The notes beneath the pieces were generated by a model that was not told where the DNA came from, made no database searches, and was given only the letters and a program-made list of their open reading frames with translations. Source: Buxus sempervirens (lineage: Eukaryota > Streptophyta > Magnoliopsida > Buxales > Buxaceae). Taken from it: DNA of 64,000 nucleotides. Both the position numbers and the translations under genes were made by a program. Below are positions 35,111-47,659 of the stretch, piece after piece. Where the stretch lies: assembly GCA_947561395.2 (NCBI GenBank), contig OX387182.1:46431949-46495948 (forward strand). The letters run 5' to 3'. The first letter of the stretch is position 1; each line of letters begins with the position of its first letter.

Positions 35111-36620
35111 ACCGCACTTAACTTGCTGATCGGATCTGACCAGAAATCCAATGTGGTTTGACCCAAAACCTCAACAACAAAAAAAGAAAAGGAAAAAAGG
35201 CCAAAATGGTCACCGGGTTCCATTCGCCCCTTTCTCTAAGCTACTTGCAACTTATTGCAGATATCCAAACAGACCTGTAGAGCTTCTCATGCCTTATTTC
35301 AGCTCCAACAACCCCTTTTCATGGTGCTTTCCAAATAAAGAAGAAAGGGAGAAGCTTGGAGACTTTTCCTACTTTTTGAAATTGATTCTTGCGGTTTGTC
35401 GTAGGGATTACAGAGATCCCTACTTCTGGTACTTAAGAGATTTACGTTCCTTCTTCACAAGAGGGGCTAATCAAAGCATAAGAGACCACAACCAATCCTT
35501 GTACACTCAAGCTCATTGTACCACCATTCACCCAATCATTGAAAGAAAACAACAGCACATATACTTATTAAGATGAAACATGCAATAACCGGAGGTAAAG
35601 AAAATTTTCAAGAAATCAAGTATGCCTTTGAAAATGAATCGAAGATGCTGAAAATGGTGTCATGGAGGAGTGTATGAGTTGGTTAGAAACAAAGAGGTTC
35701 ATGCTATCATTAAAGGAAAAGAAAACTAAGTAAGTTGAAATGAATTTTAAGATAAGACAATAAGATAAGAGAAGTAAGTATGTGTAGTGATCATGCGTAT
35801 AAACCAATGACATAGAAATACTAAGTGAAATGACACCTATTTCTATTCACATAAAGTAAATAAAATTGAGAGAAAACTAATCCTATCTTGAAAATACCAC
35901 TTGTATGCATGTGTTGTGCTTCTACATGTAACCATAAGTATATGCAAAAAAACATACAAGTACCGGCAAGCATACAAAATAATAAACAACTCATTTTAAT
36001 TGAAAGGAGAGGGGGATGAGAAAATTAAGGGTACAAAAGAGATGTAAAGAGGACAATCCCCTTTGTATTAAAATAGGCCATCACTCAAAGGGATGAAAAG
36101 AAAACAAACTACTTGCTACCCTTATTTATTTGGTACTTGAAACACTCCTCCCATTTTCGATTAAGGAATCCTTCCCATCAAAGAGGATTCTCATGTCATT
36201 CACACAAGAGCAAGTAGTGAGAAACAAGTAGTAAATATTCAAAAGGAAATGAACTCAAGAAAAAAAAACCTTATATTTATATTTACTTGAGAAGGAAATA
36301 ACAAATGTTCTCACCTTGCTTTTACCTTCACTTATGGAAGTGTCGTGGTCCCCAAGCTGATGAGAACAGTAGCTTTGGGAGTCCTCTTTGGCTTCAAGAA
36401 GGGTCCTTTTCAATCCTCAAAAGGTTAAAAGAATGAGGGACTATGAAAGAGATAGCCTTAGGAAGGGTGAAATGGGAAATAAGAGAGGGTCTTAGGAGGT
36501 AAAAGATGTTTTCTGGTTTGCAAGAGGGGAAGTGGGGACGAGAGGGGAGAAAGCTTGTAAGAAAGAGTTGGAGAGAAAAATGTAATGGCCGACCCCTCCT
36601 CAAAATGGGCTAATGAAGCC

Positions 36621-36628
36621 TATTTATA
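36621..36628 (+). promoter_or_regulatory. TATA box of LTR C1
   Basis: TATTTATA at the position matching TATA-like words in C2 (52222) and the B copies. Confidence 0.55.
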
Positions 36629-37056
36629 TTCCATGACCAAAACACAATTACTTTTGCACTCTATGACCAAATGATCCACACTTTCAAAATGTGCCCTCTT
36701 TTTTAAAAGAACTAATGATGGCTTTTGAGCATTCTTCTCCGCCAAGCAATTGAGCTTATCCCATGTACTCATTGATTTTTTATTTTCTCTTTGAATTATT
36801 TTAATTGTTAGATATTTAATCTATATTAATATTTTATTGAGATTTTTTGTTTGCTATACGCATGTGTTCTTTTAGTTTTCTTTTTGTTTTTTATTTAATT
36901 TAACTAGTAGATATTTACAAAATATTAATATTTTATTATTAGATTTTTATTTTTTGTCCTTTCTTCAATTTTTGCCACATGTGCAGATGTAGACACCCCA
37001 AATTGCACTACAAAATGAGAAAATAATCGAAAATATGTAATTGGGATTTGAAACAG

Positions 37057-37113
37057 GCAGTGCCCGCAATTTCTCTACGGGTTGGTCGCAACCGCAATGC
37101 ATATACGGGCACA
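37057..37113. repeat. Inverted word array (CCCGCA/TACGGGCAC) in minus-strand LTR B
   Basis: GTGCCCGCAA, CTACGGG, CGCAACCGCAATGC and TACGGGCAC within 57 bases, located downstream of the TATA box in the LTR's sense. Confidence 0.55.
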
Positions 37114-37758
37114 AGAGATTTGTGCGAATTTTATCTTTGCTCGATTTCTGAGCCTTATCTGCATCCAAATATCTCTCTGGATAAGCAAATTATCTTATTT
37201 ATTTGTCCGAATTATCCTATTTATCCTTGTTGGCTATGGATGGGCATTATCCTTATTTTCAATCCAATCTAAGGGATCATGGTATATCCCTCTGGACCAG
37301 CTATACCCCTGGGTTTGCCTATAAATAAAGGGCCTCTCCTCAAGCAAATGGCCACTAATTTGAAGTCTGAAGAGCTCCAAGTGAAAAAAAGGAATCCCTG
37401 CTGCTCTGCTTGCTCAATCCAGGTAAGTCCCTTTTCTCTTTTATTTTCTGTTTTCAATTCTAGAAATAATCTTGTAAAACCCCAGTTTTGAGTAGAAAAA
37501 AAAATATAAAAAAATAAAATAATAAACAATATAAAATAGTAGATAAAATAAAATATATGTAAAAGTATGAACACATGGATTTATGGACAGGCTTAATCAA
37601 AATTTATTTATTGCTGGAGATTTGTGGTCATTAGTTGTCAAAGAGAATAAGCTTAAGTGGATGCGGGAAAATGTAGGGTTTTCAGTGGGCGAGCATGCAC
37701 AGGATCAAGGCTTTTAAAAGGTTGTCGTGCGACAATACATATGGGACCGTGTGGAAGG

Positions 37759-37766
37759 TATATATA
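37759..37766 (+). promoter_or_regulatory. TATA box of LTR A
   Basis: TATATATA about 285 bases into the left LTR; the right LTR keeps the same stretch near 44750. Confidence 0.5.
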
Positions 37767-39503
37767 CTAAAGGGGAAATTAGGTTTTCGGTTTTCGAATG
37801 CTCACATAGTATTTTTGTAACTGAAGACGTTTGGGGTTTTGCGGCTACTGGTGTGGCGATTAGGGTTTCGCTGGGAAGAGACGAGAACAGTGAGAGATCC
37901 GACTGGATTAGTGGAGTCGAAGATCCAGATTTCAGTGGGTTTTTCCTCTCGCGAGCAGAGGATCCGTCGGCTACAGTTGCATCCTTGCGCGCAGCCGGAA
38001 GTCGTGCTCTGCCGGTTGTGGAATAGGCTGTTGTTCTGGGATTAAGCGTATACTGGTGAGTAACACTGATTTAAAACCTAGGTTTTAGTTTTCTTCGTGA
38101 CATATTTCGAATGCCATGGTTGTTGTGAGACATGGAAAAAATCTATTTAATGATTTCCTAATCCTCACACGGGATTATATAAACAAAGAGTCGCCACCAT
38201 TCAATTTAGGTGTGAATGGACACCAAAATATTAAATAAGCACAAAAGGCAAATTTTAGGGTAAAAATAACCCTCCTAAAAAAACCAACCAGAGATGGGTA
38301 AGGGGATTAAGTTATGAACAGGGGAAGGTGTTAGGCACCCCTATTCATCCACACAAGGTGGTTGCCAAGCATTGTTCATGTTAAATTAAAGAAAAAAATG
38401 CTTGCTATAAAAATCACGAAAAATCACAAAAAAGGCAAAAATATATGGTTTTTTCATATGAATAGTCTGATTGATCCAGAACTATCAAACATGATCATAC
38501 CATTCCTAGGGTTTCATGATCAAAATAAAATTGAGATAAAATCAAATCAATTTAAAGTGAAAAATCCAAAAATCTGGCTTCAAGTCAAATTCTAGAAATC
38601 TAGAAAAATATGATTTTTATAAAATATTTCAAAATTGAACTTGAATAGTCCAGGACATAGATAAAGCCCAAATTTCACATTAAATCTGAAAATCAAAACC
38701 AAAAATACCCACGTTGATGAAGAACACCAAAAGGGGAGAACTGAGACCGTAAGGTCTTCTCTCAATAATGAAAAACGATTCAAAAATCATCTCATGAAAC
38801 CCTAGAATTTATTTTCAGGCTTCTGGATTCAGATCTACCATATTGATCATGATAAATCCAAGATCCTAGCCTAAAATCACAAAAACAGTGCTGTAGGTGC
38901 AAATATGTGGAAAATCCAAATTTTATCAAAAAGTGAGGATCTCATGCTATAAACATCATAGATTCATGTAATTCATTCAAATATATCATAAAAACAATTA
39001 AACATGATCAGGATATTCAAAATAGCCACATCTCACAGATTTGAGCACATGGGGGTCTACCCTACGGATCCACCTGTTATCTTTTCCCCTAGTTCTCTCT
39101 TCACGTTTTACGGCTAGAGAGACTCTTGAGGTACTTAGAGATAGGTTTGGTTACACAAACACAATCACAGGCCTTATTCTATGAAAAAAAGAAAAAAACA
39201 GATATGGGGTTCTATTCTAGGGATCCACCTGTTCCCCTTTCCCCTAGTTCTCTCTTCACGTTTTACGGCTAGAGAGACTCTTGAGGTACTTAGAGACAAG
39301 TTTAGGAATACAAAACAAATATGGCCTTATTCTACAGCAATAGAGATGATCCTATTACATCTAGAATTGAAGACAGAAAATAAAAAGGGAAAAGGGAACT
39401 TACCTGAATTGAGCAGGCAGGCAGCAGGGATTCTTCTCTTGGAATTCCTTGGAGTTCTTTGGACTTCAAAATTTCGTAGCCTTTTGCTTGAGGAAAGGCC
39501 CTC

Positions 39504-39511
39504 TATTTATA
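39504..39511 (+). promoter_or_regulatory. TATA box of LTR B1
   Basis: TATTTATAGG about 200 bases before the word array. Confidence 0.6.
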
Positions 39512-39705
39512 GGCAAACACAGGGGTATGGTTGGTCCAAGGTTTGGCAAGATAGAGTTTCAGTTTGAGTTAAACACAAGATCATGCCCATCCTTTATCCA
39601 CAAAGATATTTCGCACGAATAAAATATATAATTCGCTCATTTAAATGGATATTGGACAAAAGATAAGGCTCAGAAATCGAGAAAGAATAAAACTCGCACG
39701 AGTCT

Positions 39706-39814
39706 GACGTGCCCGTAAATGATTTACGGTCCAATGATGTCCGTATATTTACTACGGGCGCTGCGTGCCCGTATTCAAACTTCGGGCATGCTCAGCCCGT
39801 AGTGGTAATACGGT
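39706..39814. repeat. Inverted word array (GCCCGTA/TACGGGC) in LTR B1
   Basis: GTGCCCGTAAAT, ATTTACGGTCC, TACTACGGGCGC, GTGCCCGTATT, TTCGGGCATGC and CAGCCCGTAG lie within 110 bases. Neighbouring words are mutually complementary and can pair in several ways. Confidence 0.7.
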
Positions 39815-40135
39815 CCAGCCTCTAATTATTCATTTTCATGCATTTTGGCCTGTTTTAACTTCCAATTAATGTTTTCAATTATTTTCTCATTTTTAGTGCA
39901 ATTTGGGGTGTCTACAGTTGTATTGTGAGTTCTGGGTTTTTCTGGAATACCATAAGTCCGAACGGCAGATTGAAAATTTATTTGAAACTAAAAATGTTTA
40001 GATTAAATCCAAAATGGGTTGGGAAGTCTTCTGGGAGAATTAGGAGTGTAATGGAGCAATAACAGACCTAAACAAACCAGCCAGAATTGGAGATCTCGAA
40101 ATAACAGAGACTTGAAAATCGCAGTGGGTATCCGC

Positions 40136-40385
40136 CCACTTGGCGCCCACTTGTGCCCACTTCGGGAAGTAGGCGCATAGGAATATTGATCTGGCGCCGA
40201 GCTCGCGCCTACTCAAATTTGATGCGCCTTTCTCGCTCCTATCCCGCGCTCTTCTCGCGCCTTTCTCCTGCTCAGCTCGCGCTCACTTAGCGTCGAGTGA
40301 GCGCATAGTCCATTTTTGCCTGTTTTCTATCCGCCGACTGGCGCTCACCTGGCGCTCACTTCAGGAAGTGAGCGCATACCCAATT
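40136..40385. repeat. GCGCTCACCTGGCGC word array in left LTR of A
   Basis: CCGCCCACTTGGCGCCCACTT, GAGCTCGCGCCTACTC, CTCGCGCTCACTTAGCG, GAGTGAGCGCATA and CTGGCGCTCACCTGGCG recur with inverted partners. The right LTR of A has the same array (45323-45572). Confidence 0.75.
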
Positions 40386-40969
40386 ATACTTGCCGAATTT
40401 GATTTCCGACTGAACCAAGGGGATTTTGATGTCTTGGGGTTTATATCACTTCACCAATCACTTGTTGGTAACCTTGGAACCTGCATTTCTTATTTAATTC
40501 CTAGGAGAATTCTAGTGGCAAATTCTTACAGGTTTCTAAGGATGATTGTAGGTTATTTTATACATGTTGTGCTGGATACCAAAACTCTAGGAGTTCTTAG
40601 TCGTTTTCTCCTCGAATTTATACACTGTTCTAATTGAGAAATTATTGACTTCTGGTTTCATTTGTTTTGGAAAATGCTTAAATGTATTGTCTTGTTATAA
40701 ATAACTGTGCTTTGTATTCAAATGGCATGGTTTTGTGGAAATGAGAAATACTGAAAGTATTGAGATACTGTTTGGTCCAGAGGGACAGGTGATGAACTGT
40801 GATGAGATATACATGATGTGGAATGAATGGTTTTACTTTAAATGTTGGAATTGAGATTATACGATGTTTTACTGTTTTTGTCTAGCTTGTCCTGGATCCA
40901 GAGTCTAAGCTTAGTAATGTAATGTTATTGTTGGTTGTTGAAATTGCATGGCCTTGTGTGTTGCCACGA

Positions 40970-41410
40970 CCGGTGTAGAGCAGCCAGAAACCCTGAGTAG
41001 GCCTGGTTGTCAATGCAGAAACCCGGGGAGTAGGCCTGCATTGGATGACGAAACCCTGAGTAGGCCGTCATTTCAGAGTTTCCGAAACCCTGAGTAGGCC
41101 GGAACTGTGTACATGGAGGTGTGGAGTGTCTACTTGGCATTTTAATTTATCAACTAAACAATAGTCATGACATTGACCAATGTTGGTATTTGATTTTGTT
41201 TGACGTGATATGTTTTATTCACTGGTTTGTTGGTATTTATGGTTCATGGAATATTGTTTACCGATTATTGGGTATTGTACCTCCCGCCGGTGTAGAGCAG
41301 CCAGAAACCCTGAGTAGGCCTGGTTGTCAATGCAGAAACCCGGGGAGTAGACCTGCATTGGATGACGCAGTCATTTCAATATCCGAAACCCTGAGTAGGC
41401 CGGATATACA
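40970..41410. repeat. CCCTGAGTAGGCC tandem words in left LTR of A (two clusters)
   Basis: AAACCCTGAGTAGGCC occurs three times at 40988-41105, with one AAACCCGGGGAGTAGGCC variant, and the cluster is repeated at 41290-41405. Solo LTR E carries one such cluster (61158-61302). Confidence 0.85.
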
Positions 41411-41978
41411 TTTGGAGGCGTGGGCATGGTTATGAGAAGACTTTGTGTTATATGACATTGGTATATCTGGAATTATATCTTGAGATACGAAATTATGGTT
41501 ATTCGCTATGTTGTGTCAATTAATCTTTATTTTATCGAATTCTTCGGGATTAGAAACGGATTGTTATTGTTTGATTTACCTGATGGTTTTCCGCACTGAT
41601 ATGAATTGGATTATTGAAGTTTAGTCGGATTATTCGGAATATGCGTATTATCATCATTGTACATGGTTATAATCGTGGCATGTTTTAGAACTGAAATAAA
41701 TGTATTTGTGCATGCATATGCTGCTCACTGGGATATTCGTATCTCATTCCGTATTGTTTTGTTTTGTTTTCAGCTGCTCCTGGAGAGGACGATACTTGCG
41801 GGTAGTTACTTGGTCATGTGAGTTTATTTTCGTTTGGGATTATTTTAGCGCACTCTGGTATATAGTTATTGTTGTATTCATGTTTTTCCTTCACTCTGAT
41901 ATTGCGATCCTGTGTTTTATAATAACCTCTGGAGACGAGTTACGGGTTTTTCATGTGACTCGGATCCGGTGTGTTACA

Positions 41979-44463
41979 GATGGTATCAGAGAATTATCAG
42001 AGTTATAAAAGGAAACATGACATAGGAATAGGAAAACTCTAGGATGGCCTTGGGGGTTGTGTGCTCGTTAGATAGCATTCCTTAAATAGGAAATATAGGC
42101 TGAGAGTGCTATTTCTTTAGATATAGCTATAATCAATATGGTTAAAGGTAAGATACTTGATCTTCTATGTTTTATCTAGAGGGTATGTTATGGTTTGTTA
42201 TTTGTGATATAATGCATTACTATTATTATTATTATTATTATCATTATAAATTATGCATGATTAAGGAAAAGTTATTGAATTTTCATTCAGAAGGAATTGA
42301 GGATTCTGAGAAGTAGTTAGTTTTGAGATAAACATTAAAATGAATACGTGGAAGTTATGAGATGATTTTAATTGCTGAATTCATATATTTGAAGCTTGAA
42401 ATTGGTGATGGTTGATTAAGCATGCGAGCTATTGTATGCTTAATTGGATGATGAGCCAGATGTATATAGCCATACTTTAGTAGTGTGAGGCATCAGCCAA
42501 TGCTGAACACATGCTTGGGTATTAAGTTTTATACAAATGGGTTACGTAATGGTAATATTTATAAGTATTTGAGAAATTTGTTGTGTGAAATAATTACTTA
42601 AGTTAAGCCAGAAGAGGATCTACATGAATTCTTCTCTATCCTTCATATAGGTGCACATATCTGAAAGGGTGGGTGACAGCAAGTTATGTTGTCTTCTTCT
42701 GAGCTATTTTATTTTACTAGTAGGTATGAATATGGGGAATAAGAAATTTTAAGTGGTTATATTCATAAGGATTATTGAAAATTCATGGGTAAGTTTGGAA
42801 AATTATTAAATGCGTAGCGGAAGCATGGTGAATTTAGAAGGCAAGGATGAGATCACATTAGAAAAAATAAAATAAAATATTTCTCCACCAGGATAGAATG
42901 TAAGTAAGCATGAGGGTGCACTTGAGTTTGGTGGTATGACCTTATTGGGTTGAAGTTTAAGAGATTTTCAGATTACAATAGTTGGGGAGGATATCTTATT
43001 TTCCGTAGTATCTGGTTATAATATAAGAGGACGAATGGATCTATGGAGAGATTATATTTTTACATTTATTATTATCCAGCTTGAAACATCCTAGTCATTT
43101 TATATGTATCATTATTAGGTTATAAAAGTGCCATGGGATAAGATCACTACAGTTATGGTTGGTTAGTGGAATATTGTGGGTACTAGTAGAAATTAGCTTG
43201 TGAATTTACTAGACATGGGGATGGTGGGATTTTAGCTTTAATGCCTGTGAAGTCAGAATTAACCTAGCGTAGTTGGGAGAGATTGTTACCGAATTCAGCT
43301 TGAGGCACACCAGAGAATTAGGGAAAGGAGATAAGCCTACTTGCGGCTTGATTTCAAGAATGGTTTATTAAGATTTGGAGGCAGGGTATGTGTGCCAGGT
43401 GATGAAAACAAAATATAAATAAATAAATAAATAATATGGAGTAAATGAGTGCTATTTATTTCAGAAATTTTATGGATGTGCTTTAATATAAAAGTAAGTA
43501 AATAGATGCTGAAATAAGATTTTAAATGACATGGTTAAACCTAAAGAGAGTTTTAGAATGTATTAGAGGAGGTATAATTATTTCTTAGTGCATTGGTATT
43601 GCAAGGGTATAAGTTGTAGGAATTTCTTTTTATGTTAAAAAAATTATGTCTGGAGTTAATTTGAAATGTATTGAGGAATAAATGTAGAAATCCAAGTTAA
43701 ATAAGAGAGGTGGAATTTAGGGTCTCCATTTAAGTGAATGGAAAGTTTTTGAAGGAAGAAATATGTTTTATTTTAGAAGTAAGGACATAAGGTAAGTTTT
43801 TTTTAAAAAAAAAGGGAGAAATCTGTTGGTTGATCTTAAAATGAGCTAAACCATTCTGAATAGGGTTAAATTCTGAATTGTTAAGGATCCCGACGAAATT
43901 TTGCAGGAAGGATATCTCCATTAGCTACTCTCATTGGCCCGTAAGTGAGTTCTGTTAAAATTGTTGAATACTAGATTGAAGAATGAAACACACATAGTGG
44001 TGGATTGAGTTTAGCACGGGTTGTGTGAAGTTGTTTTGGTTTATTATCCATGGGAGAGATAAATATCAGATTCAAATTGATGCACATCAGAGAATTAGTA
44101 AAGAAAGGGGGAGAGATTGCTGGAGATTTTGGTTTCAAGAATGGTCTATTGAGGTTAGAGGCAAGGCCTAAGTGCGGGATAATGCGAAGATTAGTAAATT
44201 AATATTTGGAGATCGGTTAGTTTAGATATTGAGTTTGTCATGAGTAAGTGTTACAAAATCATAGTGAGGTGTGAGTCAATGTTTTGTGGTAGAAAAATGC
44301 AATGAGGTGTGAGTTAATGTTTTGTGGTAGAATAATGCAAGGGAGTGATATAAACAAGTGCAATCAGCAAAGGAGTGAAGGAGATGCCTAGGATATGCTC
44401 AGTTTTGGTTATCATTTCATGATTTGAAATTTCGAGGACGAAATTTTTTGAAGGAGGGAAGAA
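41979..44463 (+). other. Internal region of element A
   Basis: AT-rich, no supported open frame. Two similar stretches (about 43283-43400 and 44048-44190, sharing CAGAGAATTAG and TTTCAAGAATGGT) and a 38-bp direct repeat (about 44265-44341, GAGGTGTGAGTCAATG) are seen. It ends in the polypurine tract. Confidence 0.6.
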
Positions 44464-47159
44464 TGTAAAACCCCAGTTTTGAGTAGAAAAAAAATATAAA
44501 AAAATAAAATAATAAACAATATAAAATAGTAGATAAAATAAAATATATGCAAAAGTATGAACACATGGATTTATGGACAGGCTTAATCAAAATTTATTTA
44601 TTGCTGGAGATTTGTGGTCATTAGTTGTCAAAGAGAATAAGCTTAAGTGGATGCGGGAAAATGTAGGGTTTTCAGTGGGCGAGCATGCACAGGATCAAGG
44701 CTTTTAAAAGGTTGTCGTGCGGCAATACATATGGGACCGTGTGGAAGGTATATATACTAAAGGAGAAATTAGGTTTTTGGTTTTCGAATGCTCGCATCGT
44801 ATTTTTGTAACTGAAGACGTTTGGGGTTTTGCGGCTACTGGTGTGGCGATTAGGGTTTCGCTGGGAAGAGACGAGAACAGTGAGAGATCCGACTAGATTA
44901 GTGGAGTCGGAGATCCAGATTTCAGTGGGTTTTTCCTCTCGCGAGTAGAGGATCCGTCGGCTACAGTTGCATCCTCGTGCGCAGCCGGAAGTCGTGCTCT
45001 GCCGGTTGTGGAATAGGCTGTTGTTCTGGGATTAAGCGTATACTGGTGAGTAGCACTGATTTAAAACCGAGGTTTTAGTTTTCTTCGTGACATATTTCGA
45101 ATGCCATGGTTGTATTGTGAGTTCTGGGTTTTTCTGGAATACCGTAAGTCCGAACGGCAGATTGAAAATTTATTTGAAACTAAAAATGTTTAGATTAAAT
45201 CCAAAATGGGTTAGGAAGTCTTCTGGGAGCATTAGGAGTGTAATGGAGCAATAACAGACCTAAACAAACCAGCCAGAATTGGAGATCTCGAAATAACAGA
45301 GACTTGAAAATCGCAGTGGGTATCCGCCCACTTGGCGCCCACTTGCACCCACTTCAGGAAGTAGGCGCATAGGAATATTGATCTGGCGCCGAGCTCGCGC
45401 CTACTCAAATTTGATGCGCCTTTCTCGCTCCTATCCCGCGCTCTTCTCGCGCCTTTCTCCCGCTCAGCTCGCGCTCACTTAGCGTCGAGTGAGCGCATAG
45501 TCCATTTTCGCCTGTTTTCTATCCGCCGACTGGCGCTCACCTGGCGCTCACTTCAGGAAGTGAGCGCATACCCAATTATACTTGCCGAATTTGATTTCCG
45601 ACTGAACCAAGGGGGATTTTGATGTCTTGGGGTTTATATCACTTCACCAATCACTTGTTGGTAACCTTGGAACCTGCATTTCTTATTTAATTCCTAGGAG
45701 AATTATAGTGGCAAATTCTTAAAGGTTTCTAAGGATGATTGTAGGTTATTTTATACATGTTGTGCTGGATACCAAAACTCTAGGAGTTCTTAGTCGTTTT
45801 CTCCTCAAATTTATACACTGTTCTAATTGAGAAATTATTGACTTCTGGTTTCATTTGTTTTGGAAAATGCTGAAATGTATTGTCTTGTTATAAATAACTG
45901 TGCTTTGTATTCAAATGGCATGGTTTTGTGGAAATGAGAAATACTGAAAATATTGAGATACTGTTTGGTCCAGAGGGACAGGTGATGAACTGTGAAGAGA
46001 GAGCTAGGAGAAAGGGGAATAGGTGGATCCCTAGAATAGAACCCCATAATCTGTTCTTTTCTTTTCTTTTAGAATAAGGCCTTTGATTGTGTTTGTATAC
46101 CCAAACCTGTCTCTAAGTACCTCAATAATCCTCTCTAGCCGTAAAACGTGAAGAGAGAGTTAGGGGAAAAGAGAACAGGTGGATCCGTAGGGTAGACGCC
46201 CATGTGCTATAATCTGTGAAATGTGGTCGCTTTGGATATCCTGCTAATGTTTTAATGATTTTGTGATTGAATCTGAATGAATCCTATGAATCCATGATGT
46301 TTATAGTATAAGATTCCCACTTTTTTTCTAAAAATTGGATTTTCACATCTTTGCACCTACAACACTTTTTTCTCGATTTTTGTAATATTAGGCTAAAATC
46401 CTAGATCTATCATAATCTATATGATAGATCTGGATTTAGAAGCCTAAAAGTAATTTCAAGGGTTTCATGAAGTGTTTTTTGAGTCCTTTTTCATTTTTGA
46501 GAGAAGACCCTATGGTCTAAGTTCTCCCCTTTTGATATTCTTCATCAACGTGGGTATTTTTGGTTTTGGTTTCTTGATCTAATGTGAAATATGGGCTATA
46601 TCTGTGTTCTGGACTGTTCAAGTTCAATTCTGCAATATTTTATAAAAATCATATTTTTTCTAGATTTCCAGAATTTAACTTGAATCTAGATTTTTGGAGT
46701 TTTCACTTTAGATTTGTTTTCTTTATCTTGATTTCAGTCAATCATGAAACCCAAGTAAATGGCTCTTGTTTTCATAAGAAGGATCCATAATTAATTGGAT
46801 CATTCACATGGAAAAAAGCCATACATTCTTTTATTTTGTTTCACTTTTGTTTTGATTAGCAAACCTTTTTTCTTTTGAAAAACATGAACAATACCTGGCA
46901 ACCACCTTGTGTGGATGAATAGGGGTGCCTAACACCTTCCCCTATTCATAACCTAATCCACTTACCCATCTCTAGTTGTTTTTTAAATAGGGTTATTTTT
47001 ACCCTAAATTTGCCTTTTATGCTTATTTGAGATTTTGGTGTCCATTCACACCTAAACAGAATGGTGGCGACTTTTCGTTTTTAACTAATCCCGTGTGATG
47101 ATTAGGAAGTCATTGAATTGATTTTTCCATGTCTCACAGCATATTATTCGAAAATTTAA

Positions 47160-47640
47160 TTGCTCATATCTTCCTCATCTGGTATCCGACTTCAGCAAAA
47201 TTAGTGGCGTTGGAATCAGGTTGGGATCCTATATCCACTGAGCCAGAGTTTAGTAACAAATTCGGATTTTTTAGCAGAAGTTCAAAGTCGCGTCCAGGAG
47301 CCAGTTTTGCTCTTATCTCCTTATCCGGGACCCCGACTCTAGCAAAATTGGTTGCGTTAGAATCATGTCGAGATACTCTTTCTGTTGGTATAAAATTGAG
47401 CAGCTAATTCGGACTTTTGCAGAAAGCCGATTTCTGCTATTTCCATATTTGACCAGCCCATAACTTCTCTATCCGGACTCCAATTTGAGCAAACTCAGTG
47501 TCGTTAGACTCATATCAAAATCCTCTATCCATTGGTATGAAGTTTGTTGGTCAATTTGCACCCAATAAAAAAGTTAACTTTTTGACCTCTACATGTTTGA
47601 CTTTTTCAATTAGGGTTTTATTCTTTCATTTTTCGGGGTG
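47160..47640 (+). repeat. 147-bp monomers at the 3' end of LTR C1, three copies
   Basis: Each monomer carries ATCTCCTTATCCGGGAC-like, AGCAAAATTAGTGGCGTT-like and TCCTATCCACTGAG-like words. Starts lie near 47164, 47311 and 47459. C2 has two (56115-56460). Confidence 0.75.
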
Positions 47641-47659
47641 CAAAAATGAGGTGCTGACA

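Larger units (their letters stand above)
38124..39916 (+). mobile_element. Solo LTR B1 inserted in the left LTR of A
   Basis: 1,793 bp, TGTGAGACATGG to GGGGTGTCTACA, flanked by a perfect GTTGT duplication (38119-38123 and 39917-39921). The right LTR of A lacks it, which confirms the boundaries. It carries GAGTCGCCACC, GGTGTTAGGCACC, a duplicated segment around CTCTCTTCACGTTTTACGGC (near 39090 and 39250), TATTTATA at 39504 and an inverted word array. It is the youngest insertion of this nest. Confidence 0.92.
37473..45995 (+). mobile_element. Ty3/Gypsy-type LTR element A, largely non-coding
   Basis: Left LTR 37473-41978 (about 2.7 kb without the B1 insertion) starts TGTAAAACCCCAG and ends GGTGTGTTACA. 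Primer-binding site TGGTATCAGAG at 41981, complementary to initiator Met-tRNA. Internal region 41979-44463, only 2.5 kb. Polypurine tract GAAGGAGGGAAGAA just before 44464. Right LTR part 44464-45995. TTTCGAGGACGAAATTTT near 44431 is the usual end-of-pol remnant of the Tekay/Del chromovirus group. The internal part has no usable open frame, so A resembles a large non-autonomous derivative and looks broken. The shared parts of the two LTRs look about 98-99 percent alike by eye, so it is young. Confidence 0.85.
36988..47138 (-). mobile_element. LTR B (minus strand), host of element A
   Basis: Read on the minus strand it starts TGTGAGACATGGAAAA at 47138 and ends GGGGTGTCTACA at 36988, the same ends as B1. 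Own sequence: 36988-37472 and 45996-47138. Flanks GCAGA (36983-36987) and GCATA (47139-47143) fit a decayed 5-bp duplication. It carries GGTGGCGAC near its start and GGGGAAGGTGTTAGGCACC, common in LTRs I associate with Tat-type Ty3/Gypsy elements (tentative). TATTTATA is at 37320-37327 (minus). No coding sequence; a solo-LTR-like remnant. Confidence 0.75.
34344..47659 (+). mobile_element. LTR C1, solo-LTR-like, with nested B and A
   Basis: Starts TGTGCGCATGG and ends GGTGCTGACA; flanked by GGATC (34339-34343 and 47660-47664) inside LINE ORF2. Own sequence: 34344-36987 and 47139-47659, about 3.2 kb. Near the start is GGAGTCGCCACTACC, a motif I associate with LTRs of the Tat/Ogre group of Ty3/Gypsy (tentative). 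Parts: a TGGGCC-rich U3 stretch (34680-35110), TATTTATA at 36621, and three 147-bp monomers near the 3' end. No coding sequence; a broken remnant. Confidence 0.8.

Noticed and set aside
35151-35576. A 141-codon open frame in LTR C1
   Set aside because: It lies inside an LTR, is not shared with the C2 copy, and shows no domain.
41981-41991. tRNA gene fragment (TGGTATCAGAG)
   Set aside because: It is a primer-binding site placed just after an LTR; no tRNA fold surrounds it.
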